From: an uncultured Pelagibacteraceae bacterium | GTDB taxonomy: Bacteria; Pseudomonadota; Alphaproteobacteria; Pelagibacterales; Pelagibacteraceae | Direction: 5' to 3' | Assembly (NCBI GenBank): GCA_902521355.1 | Contig: CABYRT010000001.1 | Location: 121,800 to 185,799 of the forward strand | DNA length: 64,000 nt | In this document: positions 28,902 to 40,064 of the stretch, one piece after another | Numbering within the stretch: position 1 is the stretch's first letter | Layout: every line of letters starts with the position of its first letter | Made by a program: the position numbers and the translations under genes | Notes under the pieces: generated by a model | Seen by the model: only the letters and a program-made list of their open reading frames with translations | Told to the model about the DNA's origin: nothing | The model's database searches: none

Positions 28902-29564
28902 CTAAATTAAATCAAGCAATTCTAATAAATTGCTTATTTGTTTTTTAGGTTCAAAATCTAATTTATCAAAAATATTATTATTTCTATTCAACCAAACAGT
29001 GTTGTATCCATAATTACCTGCGCCAGATACATCCCATGTATTTGCACTTAAGAATAAAACTTCATTCTTTTCAATATTATATTTATTTTTTGGAAGATCA
29101 TATACTTTTGAATCTGGTTTAAAAATACCAACTTCTTCTACAGAAAAAATATCATCAAAAATATCTTTTAATTGATTGCTAACTACAAGTTCATTTAAAA
29201 GATCAGGTGTACCATTTGATAGAATTGCTAATTTATAATTTGATTGTTTTAATTTTTTTAAAGCATCCCTTACTTCTGCAAATGGTGAAAGCACTTTATA
29301 TAAATTTAATAGTTCTGATCTCATTGAATTATCAATATTGTAAAAATTCATGGATTTATCCAAACTATCCTCAGTGATTTGCCAAAAATCTTTGTGTCTT
29401 CTCATTAAACTTCTAAGCCAAGTATATTCAAGCTGTGTAGTTCTCCAATAATTAGCAAATCCTTCCCATTTATCTCCTAATTTTTCCTTACATTTTTCTG
29501 CTGCAGAATTAACATCAAATAGGGTGCCGTATGCATCAAATATGATTGCTTTAATATTTTTCAT
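28902..29564 (-). CDS. Haloacid dehalogenase type II (HAD superfamily)
   Basis: HAD motif I is IIFDAYGTLFDV with the nucleophile Asp in the first ten residues. The cap domain contains YWRTTQLEYTWLRSLM, typical of L-2-haloacid dehalogenases. Motif II is LSNGTPDLL, and the C-terminal SANTWDVSGAGNYG and WLNR segments fit that family well. Length 220 aa is normal. It would hydrolyse 2-haloalkanoic acids, although many family members have broader or unknown substrates. It is first of three same-strand genes with pirin and Qor. Confidence 0.88.
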   Translation of the reverse strand: MKNIKAIIFDAYGTLFDVNSAAEKCKEKLGDKWEGFANYWRTTQLEYTWLRSLMRRHKDFWQITEDSLDKSMNFYNIDNSMRSELLNLYKVLSPFAEVRDALKKLKQSNYKLAILSNGTPDLLNELVVSNQLKDIFDDIFSVEEVGIFKPDSKVYDLPKNKYNIEKNEVLFLSANTWDVSGAGNYGYNTVWLNRNNNIFDKLDFEPKKQISNLLELLDLI

Positions 29565-29581
29565 AAATTAATTTAATTATA

Positions 29582-30280
29582 ATGAGCAATATTAGAATAT
29601 TTTATCCAGAAAAATTATCAATTAATTTAGAAACTAATTTAACTAAGTCTCAATCACATTATTTATTGAAAGTAATGAGGATTAAACAAGGAGAGACTTT
29701 TTCTGTTTTTAATAAATCTGGAGAATGGAAGTCAATTGTAACTGAAATTTCAAAAAGCAGCTTATATTTCAAGGTTGTTGAACAATTAAGACAAAAGGAT
29801 AAAGAGCAAGATATTTGGTTAGCCTTCTCACCAATTAAATCAAATTATTTTAACTTCATGATACAAAAAGCAACTGAGCTTGGAGTAACAAAATTTGTAC
29901 CAATTATTTCTGAAAGGACAATTGTTAGAAAAATAAATAATGAGAGACTAAATAAAATAGTTATAGAGTCGTGTGAACAAAGTAATAGAATAAATATTCC
30001 TTCAATTGAAAAACCTCAATCATTAGATAAATTCCTGTCTAACAATTTGGATATCAATTTAATTTTTGCAGATTTAAATACAAATAATAAAAAAATTAAG
30101 ATTTCTAATTCAAAACCAAATTGTCTTTTAATTGGTCCTGAAGGGGATTATTCAGCTGATGAAATTAAAAAGATTCTAAACTTTAAAGGGTCTCAATCGA
30201 TAAAACTAAGCGATAACATTTTAAGGTCTGAAACTGCGGTTATATCCGCGTTATCTGTGTTCAATTATTTGCAAAATTGA
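29582..30280 (+). CDS. rsmE: 16S rRNA (uracil(1498)-N3)-methyltransferase RsmE
   Basis: This SPOUT-class methyltransferase modifies U1498 of 16S rRNA. The N-terminal PUA-like domain has HYLLKVMRIKQGE. The knot motifs are KATELGVTKFVPIISERT, LIGPEGDYSADE and LSDNILRSETAVISAL. Length 232 aa is normal. It diverges from the dehalogenase-like gene with only 17 bases between starts and is followed by the cytochrome oxidase operon. Confidence 0.95.
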   Translation: MSNIRIFYPEKLSINLETNLTKSQSHYLLKVMRIKQGETFSVFNKSGEWKSIVTEISKSSLYFKVVEQLRQKDKEQDIWLAFSPIKSNYFNFMIQKATELGVTKFVPIISERTIVRKINNERLNKIVIESCEQSNRINIPSIEKPQSLDKFLSNNLDINLIFADLNTNNKKIKISNSKPNCLLIGPEGDYSADEIKKILNFKGSQSIKLSDNILRSETAVISALSVFNYLQN

Positions 30281-30284
30281 TAAA

Positions 30285-30315
30285 TTGTCGCGAATTCTCT
30301 AGTATTTTTTATAAT
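30285..30315 (+). promoter_or_regulatory. Possible promoter of the cox operon
   Basis: A consensus -10 TATAAT (30310-30315) lies 19 bp after TTGTCG (30285-30290), in the gap between rsmE and coxB. The implied leader before the coxB ATG at 30340 is about 18 bases. The spacer is slightly long, so this is a by-eye call. Confidence 0.4.
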
Positions 30316-30339
30316 ATTTTCGATCTATATAGAAAACAA

Positions 30340-32789
<2,450 letters not shown>

Positions 32790-32815
32790 TAACGTCTTAA
32801 GATATAAAAATTAAA

Positions 32816-33724
32816 ATGGCTACGACGTATTCTAAAGTAAAAAAATCAAATTACGAACTAGGTATTATTCCTGAATTATTAAAGTTAATGAAACCAAGAG
32901 TAATGTCTCTTGTTATTTTCACATGTGCAGTTGGTCTGTTAACAGCTCCAAATTCAGTATCATTTCAACAATCTGTGATTGGGATATTAATTGTAGCCTT
33001 TGGTGCTGGAGCAGCAGGAGCGCTTAACATGTGGTATGAAGCTGACTTAGATAAATTAATGTCTAGAACTTGCCTGCGTCCAATTCCAAGAGGGAGGCTG
33101 AACAGAAACCAAGCATTATATTTTGGAACATCTCTGTCAGTTATTTCAGTTGTAAGCTTATACTTTGTTACAAATGCTTTATCAGCATTTCTATTATTGT
33201 TTACGATATTATTTTACGTATTTGTTTATACAATCTGGTTAAAAAGAAAAACTCCACAAAATATTGTTATAGGTGGAGCATCAGGAGCTTTGCCACCAGT
33301 AATTGGGTGGGCAATAGCAACAAATTCTATTTCATTGGAGTCGATTGCTTTTTTCTTAATAATTTTCTTTTGGACACCATCACACTTTTGGGCATTAAGC
33401 TTGTACAAAGCTGATGATTATAAAAAAGCAGGTATTCCAATGCTCCCAGTAACTAATGGAATTCAGGATACTAAAAAGAACATTCTAATTTATTCTTTGC
33501 TAATGATACCAACAATTGTTTTCCCATATTACATTGGATTTGTCGGTGAAGTATTCTTAACACTTAGCTTGCTACTTACATTTTATTATAATTTAATTTG
33601 TTTCCAGCTTTACAACTATAAAGTTGGAAAATTTAATATAAAGAAAGCTAGACATATTTTCAGCTATTCAATTATTTACTTATTTTTAATATTTGTTTTT
33701 TTCTTAGTGGATAAAGTTTTATGA
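32816..33724 (+). CDS. ctaB: Protoheme IX farnesyltransferase (heme O synthase)
   Basis: This UbiA-superfamily membrane enzyme makes heme O, the precursor of heme A for the oxidase. The first Asp-rich motif is NMWYEADLDKLMSRT and the second is SLYKADDYKKAGIPMLP. About eight to nine helices are visible. Length 302 aa is normal. Its stop overlaps the start of a small membrane protein gene by ATGA. Confidence 0.96.
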   Translation: MATTYSKVKKSNYELGIIPELLKLMKPRVMSLVIFTCAVGLLTAPNSVSFQQSVIGILIVAFGAGAAGALNMWYEADLDKLMSRTCLRPIPRGRLNRNQALYFGTSLSVISVVSLYFVTNALSAFLLLFTILFYVFVYTIWLKRKTPQNIVIGGASGALPPVIGWAIATNSISLESIAFFLIIFFWTPSHFWALSLYKADDYKKAGIPMLPVTNGIQDTKKNILIYSLLMIPTIVFPYYIGFVGEVFLTLSLLLTFYYNLICFQLYNYKVGKFNIKKARHIFSYSIIYLFLIFVFFLVDKVL

Positions 33725-33846
33725 TAGTCAAAGATCAAAAATTAAAAAAGAAAAATTTATGGACAGCAATTGGTTTGGTTGCATTTATAGTTTTCTTATT
33801 CATTTTCACACTATTTAATATTGGAGTATTTGAAAGACCTCTATGA
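33721..33846 (+). CDS. Small cytochrome oxidase-associated membrane protein (CoxF-like, 41 aa)
   Basis: The frame is only 41 codons long. It has a basic N-terminus (KDQKLKKKNLW) and one membrane helix (about residues 15-34) ending FNIGVFERPL. It overlaps ctaB by 4 bases (ATGA) at its start and ctaG by 4 bases at its end, strong evidence for real coupled translation. Small proteins of this layout commonly lie between ctaB and ctaG in alphaproteobacteria (CoxF-like), and the position is the main basis of the name. A role in oxidase assembly is inferred. Confidence 0.75.
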   Translation: MIVKDQKLKKKNLWTAIGLVAFIVFLFIFTLFNIGVFERPL

Positions 33847-34391
33847 TTAAAAAAAATACTTTAACTCCACTAATTCTAGCAGGAATTTTTGTCTTTATGT
33901 TGGGATTATCTTTTGCAGCTGTGCCTTTGTATGATTTATTTTGCAGAGTAACTGGCTTTGGTGGAACAACACAAATATCCAAAGAGGCTCCTAATATAGT
34001 TTTAGATAAAAAAATAAATGTAAGATTAGATACCAACGTTAACAGTGCTCTTGATTGGAATTTTGATGTTGATCAAAAAACAATGGATGTTCAGCCAGGC
34101 AAGGTATACAGAATTAAATTTGAAGTGGAAAACACGGGAGATGAAATTTCATCTGCTGTGGCTACATATAATGTTTCTCCATCATCATTTGGAGCATATT
34201 TTAATAAATTAGGCTGTTTTTGCTTTGAAAAACAAACATTAGATCCGGGGGAAAAGGCAAGTTACACCCTAGTTTTTTACCTAGATCCAGAATTAGTAAA
34301 TGATCCAAAAACATCTAGAGTTGAAGATGTTACTATGTCATATACTTTTTTCTCATCTGAATATTATAAAAACGAAAAAAAAGAGAGTTAA
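33843..34391 (+). CDS. ctaG: Cytochrome c oxidase assembly protein CtaG/Cox11
   Basis: This copper chaperone inserts CuB into subunit I. It has one N-terminal membrane anchor (about residues 9-28) and a periplasmic immunoglobulin-like domain. The copper motif is CFCFEKQTL, with both Cys about 30 residues before the typical DPELVNDP segment. AVPLYDLFCRVTGFGGT is the conserved stretch after the helix. Length 182 aa is normal. It lies between the small CoxF-like gene and coxC. Confidence 0.95.
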   Translation: MIKKNTLTPLILAGIFVFMLGLSFAAVPLYDLFCRVTGFGGTTQISKEAPNIVLDKKINVRLDTNVNSALDWNFDVDQKTMDVQPGKVYRIKFEVENTGDEISSAVATYNVSPSSFGAYFNKLGCFCFEKQTLDPGEKASYTLVFYLDPELVNDPKTSRVEDVTMSYTFFSSEYYKNEKKES

Positions 34392-34396
34392 AATAA

Positions 34397-35188
34397 ATGT
34401 CTGCATCAGGTCAAAAACATGATTATCATTTAGTTGACCCTAGTCCTTGGCCTTTAGCTACATCTATAGCAACACTAGTTACAGCTGTTGGATCTGTTTA
34501 TTATTTTCACAGTAAAGTTATGTGGGCAATGGTTTTAGGTTTTTTACTTATAATTTATTGTGCCTTTATGTGGTTCAGAGATGTTGTAATCGAAGCTGAG
34601 CACAAAGGTCATCATACACCTGTTGTTCAAATTCATCATAGATATGGAATGACATTATTTATCGCTTCTGAAGTAATGTTTTTTGTTGCATGGTTTTGGG
34701 CATACTTTGATGCAAGTTTGTTTCCAAATGAATTCATGGGAAATGTATGGCCACCAAAAGATATTGAAACTTTTGATCCATGGGACATCCCACTTATAAA
34801 TACTCTTGTCCTACTTTTATCTGGTACAACAGTAACTTGGGCACACCATTCTTTATTAGAGGATGATAGAAAAGGATTTATAAATGGTCTAATCTGTACA
34901 GTAATTTTAGGAGCATTTTTTACGTTATTGCAAATATACGAATACCAACACGCTACATTTAGTTTTTCAGGTCACATCTATGGAGCTACATTCTATATGG
35001 CCACAGGGTTTCATGGTTTCCACGTTTTAGTTGGGACTATTTTTTTAGCGGTTTGCTTATGGAGAGGTAAATTAGGACATTTTACTAAAGAACATCACTT
35101 TGGTTTCGAGGCTGCTGCTTGGTACTGGCACTTTGTTGACGTTGTCTGGTTGTTCTTATTTGCAGCTATTTACATTTGGGGAAGTTAA
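34397..35188 (+). CDS. coxC: Cytochrome c oxidase subunit III
   Basis: This integral membrane subunit has seven helices that bind lipid and stabilise subunit I. The start HDYHLVDPSPWP, the SEVMFFVAWFWAYFDASLFP segment, GATFYMATGFHGFHV and the final WYWHFVDVVWLFLF are all hallmarks. Length 263 aa is normal. It begins 5 bases after ctaG and is followed by SURF1. Confidence 0.97.
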   Translation: MSASGQKHDYHLVDPSPWPLATSIATLVTAVGSVYYFHSKVMWAMVLGFLLIIYCAFMWFRDVVIEAEHKGHHTPVVQIHHRYGMTLFIASEVMFFVAWFWAYFDASLFPNEFMGNVWPPKDIETFDPWDIPLINTLVLLLSGTTVTWAHHSLLEDDRKGFINGLICTVILGAFFTLLQIYEYQHATFSFSGHIYGATFYMATGFHGFHVLVGTIFLAVCLWRGKLGHFTKEHHFGFEAAAWYWHFVDVVWLFLFAAIYIWGS

Positions 35189-35194
35189 TAGTTC

Positions 35195-35848
35195 TTGAAA
35201 AATAAGCTATCTTTTTCAATCTTTGTATACTTTTTTATTTTAGTTTTTTTGGCATTGGGTACTTGGCAAATTATAAGACTAAACTGGAAGCTTGATTTAA
35301 TAAATTCAATCGACCAATCTTTAAAAAGTGATCCAGTAGAATTTAATGGAAGTAATCCAATTAACTTTAAAAAAATCAAATTTGAGGGAATATTAGATAA
35401 TTCAAAAATAATTTATTTATATTCCTTAAATGAAGAAGGAGAGCCAGGATTTGATATTGTAAATCCAGTTAGTATTAACAATAAAAGCTATTTAATAAAT
35501 CGGGGTTGGGTTCCAAGAGATTTTAAATCTAAAAAGTATGTTTCAAATGAAAGTAAATTTGAGGGAGTTTTAAAATTAAAAAGCAAATTTAATTATTTCA
35601 AGCCAGATAATGACGTAAATAAGAATTATTGGTTCACGCTTAAAGATGAAGATTTATTGACCTATACAGGTAAAGAATTTTCTCCATTCATTATCAACAA
35701 TATTAGCAAGCAGGAAGAAATTTATCCTCAGTCAAAACAAATTGGAGCCAATATTTCAAACAACCACTTAAAGTATGCTCTTACATGGTTTTCATTAGCT
35801 GTTTCCATTTTTTTAATATATTTATACTTTAGAAAAAAAAATTACTGA
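35195..35848 (+). CDS. SURF1 family cytochrome oxidase biogenesis protein
   Basis: It delivers heme A to subunit I. Two membrane helices, at the N-terminus (about residues 5-23) and near the C-terminus (about 196-213), flank a periplasmic domain with the conserved LINRGWVPRDF and NHLKYALTWFSLA. The start is a TTG at 35195; no ATG fits. Length is 217 aa. Its last base is the first base of thrC. SURF1 followed by thrC is a common alphaproteobacterial order. Confidence 0.9.
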   Translation: MKNKLSFSIFVYFFILVFLALGTWQIIRLNWKLDLINSIDQSLKSDPVEFNGSNPINFKKIKFEGILDNSKIIYLYSLNEEGEPGFDIVNPVSINNKSYLINRGWVPRDFKSKKYVSNESKFEGVLKLKSKFNYFKPDNDVNKNYWFTLKDEDLLTYTGKEFSPFIINNISKQEEIYPQSKQIGANISNNHLKYALTWFSLAVSIFLIYLYFRKKNY

Positions 35849-37221
35849 TGGAATATATAAGCACTAGAAATAATTCAGATCATTTTTCATTTAAAAACGT
35901 ATTTCTGAAAGGCTTAGCTGATGATGGAGGCCTTTTTGTGCCAAAGTCAATCAAACCATTTAGTAAAGATGAACTAAACAAACTAAGTAGTTTTAATTAC
36001 AAAGAATTAGCAGCTGAAGTAATTTTACCATTTATTGGTGATTTTATGACCAAAGAAGAGTTAATTTCAATAGTATCAAAATCTTACTCAAATTTTAGAG
36101 CAGAGGATGTTGTAAAAATCTCTGATTTAGGAAAATTAAAAGTCTTAGAACTTTATCATGGCCCAACACTTGCTTTTAAAGATATTGCAATGCAATTAAT
36201 AGGAAATTTCTATGAATATCATTTAGGAAATGAGCAAAAAAAAATTAATATTATTGTAGCAACTTCAGGAGATACAGGTGCAGCTGCTATTGATGCTTTA
36301 AAAGGGAAAAAGAATTTAAATGTTTTTGTATTACATCCAAATAACAGAATTTCACCAGTGCAAAGAAGACTGATGACAATCCATGAGGAAAAAAATGTAT
36401 TCAATATTGCCATTGAGGGAAACTTTGATGACTGTCAAAATCTAGTTAAAGCAATGTTTAATGATGAAAATTTCTCTAGCTCAATAAATATGTCAGGTGT
36501 TAATTCGATTAATTGGGCAAGAATTGTTGCTCAAGCTGTTTATTATTTTTATGCTTATTTTAAGATAGGAAATGGAAAGCCTTTGTCTTTTTCTGTCCCG
36601 ACTGGAAATTTTGGAGATATTTATGCTGGTTATTTAGCAAAGAAACTTGGACTTCCAGTTAATAAACTTATTGTAGCTACTAACAAAAATGACATCCTTC
36701 ATAGAGCAATTTCTGGTGGGGATTATTCTCAAAAGAAAGTTGAGGAAACAAATACTCCTAGCATGGATATTCAGATAGCAAGTAACTTTGAAAGACTTTT
36801 ATATGATGTAAAAGACTGTAATTCAGATGTTACGAAAGATGTAATGAGTAGAATAAAAAACAATACTTATCAAATCGACAATAGTGACTTAAATGAAATA
36901 AAAAAGAATTTTACATCTGAAATGTTAGATGAAAACGAAACTATCCAAATGATAAAAGATATAAGTAAAGAATATAAAGTTGTAGTTGATCCACATACTG
37001 CAGTTGGAATTGGTGCTGCAAAAAAACTTGGATTAGAACAAAATTGTGTTGTTTTATCTACAGCACACCCATGTAAGTTTCCAAATGCAATAGAAGATGC
37101 AATTTCAAAAACTGAAGAATTACCAGATAGTCTTCAATATGTTTATGATAGAGAAGAAAAATTTGAGGTTATTTCAAATGATTTAAATAAAGTTAAAGAT
37201 TACGTAATTAACTCAATATGA
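35848..37221 (+). CDS. thrC: Threonine synthase
   Basis: This PLP enzyme converts O-phosphohomoserine to threonine. The N-terminal part has GLADDGGLFVP. The PLP-lysine motif is HGPTLAFKDIAMQ, and the phosphate loop is ATSGDTGAAAI. Length 457 aa is normal for the long form. It shares one base with SURF1 and overlaps the peroxiredoxin gene by 4 bases. Homoserine kinase, the preceding step, lies about 1 kb away on the other strand and is frameshifted. Confidence 0.96.
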   Translation: MEYISTRNNSDHFSFKNVFLKGLADDGGLFVPKSIKPFSKDELNKLSSFNYKELAAEVILPFIGDFMTKEELISIVSKSYSNFRAEDVVKISDLGKLKVLELYHGPTLAFKDIAMQLIGNFYEYHLGNEQKKINIIVATSGDTGAAAIDALKGKKNLNVFVLHPNNRISPVQRRLMTIHEEKNVFNIAIEGNFDDCQNLVKAMFNDENFSSSINMSGVNSINWARIVAQAVYYFYAYFKIGNGKPLSFSVPTGNFGDIYAGYLAKKLGLPVNKLIVATNKNDILHRAISGGDYSQKKVEETNTPSMDIQIASNFERLLYDVKDCNSDVTKDVMSRIKNNTYQIDNSDLNEIKKNFTSEMLDENETIQMIKDISKEYKVVVDPHTAVGIGAAKKLGLEQNCVVLSTAHPCKFPNAIEDAISKTEELPDSLQYVYDREEKFEVISNDLNKVKDYVINSI

Positions 37222-37703
37222 AATTAAAAATAAAAGATCAAATCCCTGATATAGAAATTTTTCATCTAATAGATGGTGAACCACAAACTAGCAAAATTAG
37301 AGATATTTTAGGAAATGGTAAAGTTATTTTATTTGGATTACCAGGCGCCTTTACCTCAACTTGTTCAAAACTCCATCTTCCTGGATATGTAGGTAATGCA
37401 GATAAAATTAAATCAAAAGGAATAGAAAAAATATTTTGTTTATCTGTAAATGATCCATTTGTTATGAATGCTTGGGGAGAAGCGAATAATGCTGGAGACA
37501 AAATTACAATGTTATCAGATCCTTATCTATTATTTACAAAAGCAATTGGTGCAGAAGTGGATAGAAATTCAAAAGGAATGGGTATTAGATCAAATCGTTA
37601 CGCAATGGTTATTGAAAATCTAGAAGTCATTAATATTCAAGTTGAGAAAGAGACTAAACAATGCGGTTTATCTTCAGCAGAGGGTGTTTTAGATTTATTA
37701 TAA
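37218..37703 (+). CDS. Peroxiredoxin (Prx5/AhpE-type)
   Basis: This is a cytoplasmic thiol peroxidase. The peroxidatic cysteine lies in PGAFTSTCSKLHLPGY (about residue 49). The Prx5-type segments SVNDPFVMNAWGEANNA and GMGIRSNRYAMVIENL are present. A second Cys near the end (KQCGLSSAEGVL) may be resolving. Length 161 aa is normal. It overlaps thrC by 4 bases and converges on rnhA across a 30-base gap. Confidence 0.93.
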   Translation: MKLKIKDQIPDIEIFHLIDGEPQTSKIRDILGNGKVILFGLPGAFTSTCSKLHLPGYVGNADKIKSKGIEKIFCLSVNDPFVMNAWGEANNAGDKITMLSDPYLLFTKAIGAEVDRNSKGMGIRSNRYAMVIENLEVINIQVEKETKQCGLSSAEGVLDLL

Positions 37704-37733
37704 TTAGTAGGGCAATTCTGTTGCCAGGTGTAC

Positions 37734-38156
37734 CTAAATTATTGCAGAGGACCTTGCCAATAAATCCACTTCATTATTAAGTTTATCTGTTGAATGTGCC
37801 TTTACCCAGCTCCATTTAATTTCAAAAGTATTTGATAAATTATCTAATTCAGTCCAAAGTTCTTTATTTTTAACTTCTTTTTTATTTGCTGTTTTCCAAC
37901 CATTTTTTTTCCAATTATGTATCCATTCAGTTATTCCAGATTTTACATATTTAGAATCTGTAAATATTTGAACCTTGCTTCCTTTTGGAATTTTTTTTAA
38001 AGCTTTAATTGGCGCAAGTAATTCCATTTGATTGTTTGTTGTTTCTTTTTTGCTTCCTTTAATTTGAGTTTTCTTTCCATTGTCAATAATGATTGCTGCC
38101 CAACCACCATTTCCTGGATTTCCAATGCAAGAACCATCTGTGTAGATTTTAATCAT
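37734..38156 (-). CDS. rnhA: Ribonuclease HI
   Basis: It cleaves RNA in RNA-DNA hybrids. The catalytic acidic residues fall in IYTDGSCIGNPGNGGWA, the MELLAPIKAL helix (Glu) and FTDSKYV (Asp), with the last in NNEVDLLA. WVKAHSTDKLNNE supplies the conserved His. Length 140 aa is normal. The start shares a TAATG junction with the end of thrB, placing it last in the crt-ispH-thrB-rnhA run. Confidence 0.96.
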   Translation of the reverse strand: MIKIYTDGSCIGNPGNGGWAAIIIDNGKKTQIKGSKKETTNNQMELLAPIKALKKIPKGSKVQIFTDSKYVKSGITEWIHNWKKNGWKTANKKEVKNKELWTELDNLSNTFEIKWSWVKAHSTDKLNNEVDLLARSSAII

Positions 38157-39120
38157 TAAGAATAATCCTTAAATGTGCTCAGATTTCTGTGAAAATTTAA
38201 CTTATCTATATACTCCTTTGGATCTTTGATTTTAATGACAGCATTTTTAGGAGTATTTAAATAGTCATAAGATCTAGTCAAAAGATATCTTAAAGCCGAT
38301 CCTCTACATAATGTATTTAAATTTCTTTTTTCAATTTCACTTAATTTTCTAACAGATTGGTAGCCTTTTAATAAATTTGAAGATCTTTTTTTATCTAATA
38401 CAAATTTTCTATTTTTCTTTTTAAAGCATAAAGCATTAATGCAGGTTGCTAATTCATAAGATAGAAAATCATTAGCCGAAAAATAAAAATCTATAAATCC
38501 ATGAAATTTGTCTTTATTGAAAAAAATATTATCAATAAATAGATCGCTATGAATTATTCCGTTTGGCATTTTTTTAGGCCATTTTCTTTTGATATCTTTC
38601 AGATCATCTCTCATTAAATCTTTTAAGTTTTTAGACAATTTATTAATTTTATTGTCTATTTTATTTAGAATTGATCCCCATGAATTTATCGATAGAGAAT
38701 TTTTTCTATATAATTTCAATTTCTTTGAAGCTTTATGAAGAAGTGCAGCATTTTTTCCAACTATAAAACAATCCTTATTATTTAGTTGATCTTTATCTTT
38801 TCCTTCTAAGAAACTGACAATACAAGCTTTTTTACTTTTTAAATTAAATAAATATTTACCTTTTTTGTCTTTTATAGGAACTGGACATTTTACATTTAAT
38901 CTAGATAGACCAGACATAAGATTAACAAAAAATGGGAGATCTTTTTCTGAACTCTTTTTTCGTAAATAGTTAAAATATATTTTTTTTTTTTTGTCTTTAA
39001 AAGGAAGTTGGTATTTTCAATACCTTTTTTTATACCTGAATAATTTTCTATTTTTCCAATATTATATTTCTTCTCAATAAATTTTATCTGCTTATTATTA
39101 ATTTTAGTATAAACAGCCAT
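38156..39120 (-). pseudogene. thrB: Homoserine kinase (type II), interrupted by one-base frameshift
   Basis: It would phosphorylate homoserine for threonine synthesis. Codons from the ATG at 39120 give MAVYTKINNKQIKF, NTNFLLKTKKKKYILTIYEKRV and then leave the family frame. The remainder (DLPFFVNLMSGLSRLNVKCP, the catalytic HSDLFIDNIFF, FIDFYFSANDFLSYELA) is in another frame. The break maps near a run of five A residues (T at 38942-38946). One added base would restore a 321-residue protein, the normal length. The span of 965 bases is one short of a multiple of three. Both gene ends keep TAATG junctions with ispH and rnhA. A sequencing error or a recent mutation is likely; programmed frameshifting is less likely. 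Confidence 0.85.
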
Positions 39121-40064
39121 TAATTTAATTTTCCAGGAATTTTAAAAGTAATATTTTCTTTTACGATTTCAACTTCTTCTATGTTGACTGTAAATTGATC
39201 TTTTAACTCTGCTATAAACTTTTCAACAAGTATTTCTGGCGCAGAAGCACCTGAGGAGATTCCAATTGTATTACATCCTTTAATTTTATCTATAGGCACT
39301 GGGCTTTCTGAGTGTATTAACTCAGCAGAGCTACAACCAGAGTTTTTAGCAACCTCAACTAATCTTACCGAGTTAGATGAATTCCTACTTCCAATTACAA
39401 AAAACATATCACATTTATCTGCTATTTCTTTAACTGCTGATTGCCTATTTGTTGTTGCGTAACATATGTCATCTTTTTTAGGCTCTTTAATATCTGGGAA
39501 TTTAGATTTTAGAGCTGCAATTATATCTTTGGTATCATCTACAGAGAGTGTTGTTTGAGTTATGAAAGATAGATGTTTATTTGAAATATTTTCATACTTA
39601 TTTGCATCCTCGATATTTTCAATCAAATCTATCGAACCTTTTGGCAATTGACCCATAGTTCCTATGACTTCTGGATGGTTTTTGTGACCTATTAATAATA
39701 TATGATGTCCTTGTTTATTTAAGTTTTCTGCTTCTCTATGAACTTTAGATACTAGAGGACACGTTGCATCTACAAACATCATATTTAAATTAGACGCTTC
39801 CTCTGGAACAGATTTTGGAACCCCATGTGCAGAGAATATAACTGGTCTCGATTTATCTTTAATCTCATCTAATTCTTCAACAAATATTGCTCCAATCTTT
39901 TTTAAACTTTCTACAACATGTTTATTATGTACAATTTCGTGTCTTACATAAACTGGAGCACCAAATTTATCTATACTCTTTTTTACAATTTCAATTGCTC
40001 TATCAACTCCTGCACAAAATCCTCTTGGTGCAGCTAAATAAATTTTTAAATTTTTGTTACTCAT
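39120..40064 (-). CDS. ispH: 4-hydroxy-3-methylbut-2-enyl diphosphate reductase
   Basis: This [4Fe-4S] enzyme is the last step of the non-mevalonate isoprenoid pathway, giving IPP and DMAPP. The cluster Cys are in PRGFCAGVDRAIEIV, DATCPLVSKVH and the later ICYATTNRQ segment. HEIVHNKHVV and FSAHGVP supply active-site His. Length 314 aa is normal. It overlaps blh by ATGA and thrB by TAATG, so the isoprenoid supply step is transcribed with the retinal genes. Confidence 0.97.
   Translation of the reverse strand: MSNKNLKIYLAAPRGFCAGVDRAIEIVKKSIDKFGAPVYVRHEIVHNKHVVESLKKIGAIFVEELDEIKDKSRPVIFSAHGVPKSVPEEASNLNMMFVDATCPLVSKVHREAENLNKQGHHILLIGHKNHPEVIGTMGQLPKGSIDLIENIEDANKYENISNKHLSFITQTTLSVDDTKDIIAALKSKFPDIKEPKKDDICYATTNRQSAVKEIADKCDMFFVIGSRNSSNSVRLVEVAKNSGCSSAELIHSESPVPIDKIKGCNTIGISSGASAPEILVEKFIAELKDQFTVNIEEVEIVKENITFKIPGKLN

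Noticed and set aside
37711-37735. Hairpin GGCAA-TTCTG-TTGCC and a weak AGGT/ACCT pair between convergent prx and rnhA
   Set aside because: Stems of 5 and 4 bp with no T tract on either strand; too weak to call a terminator.
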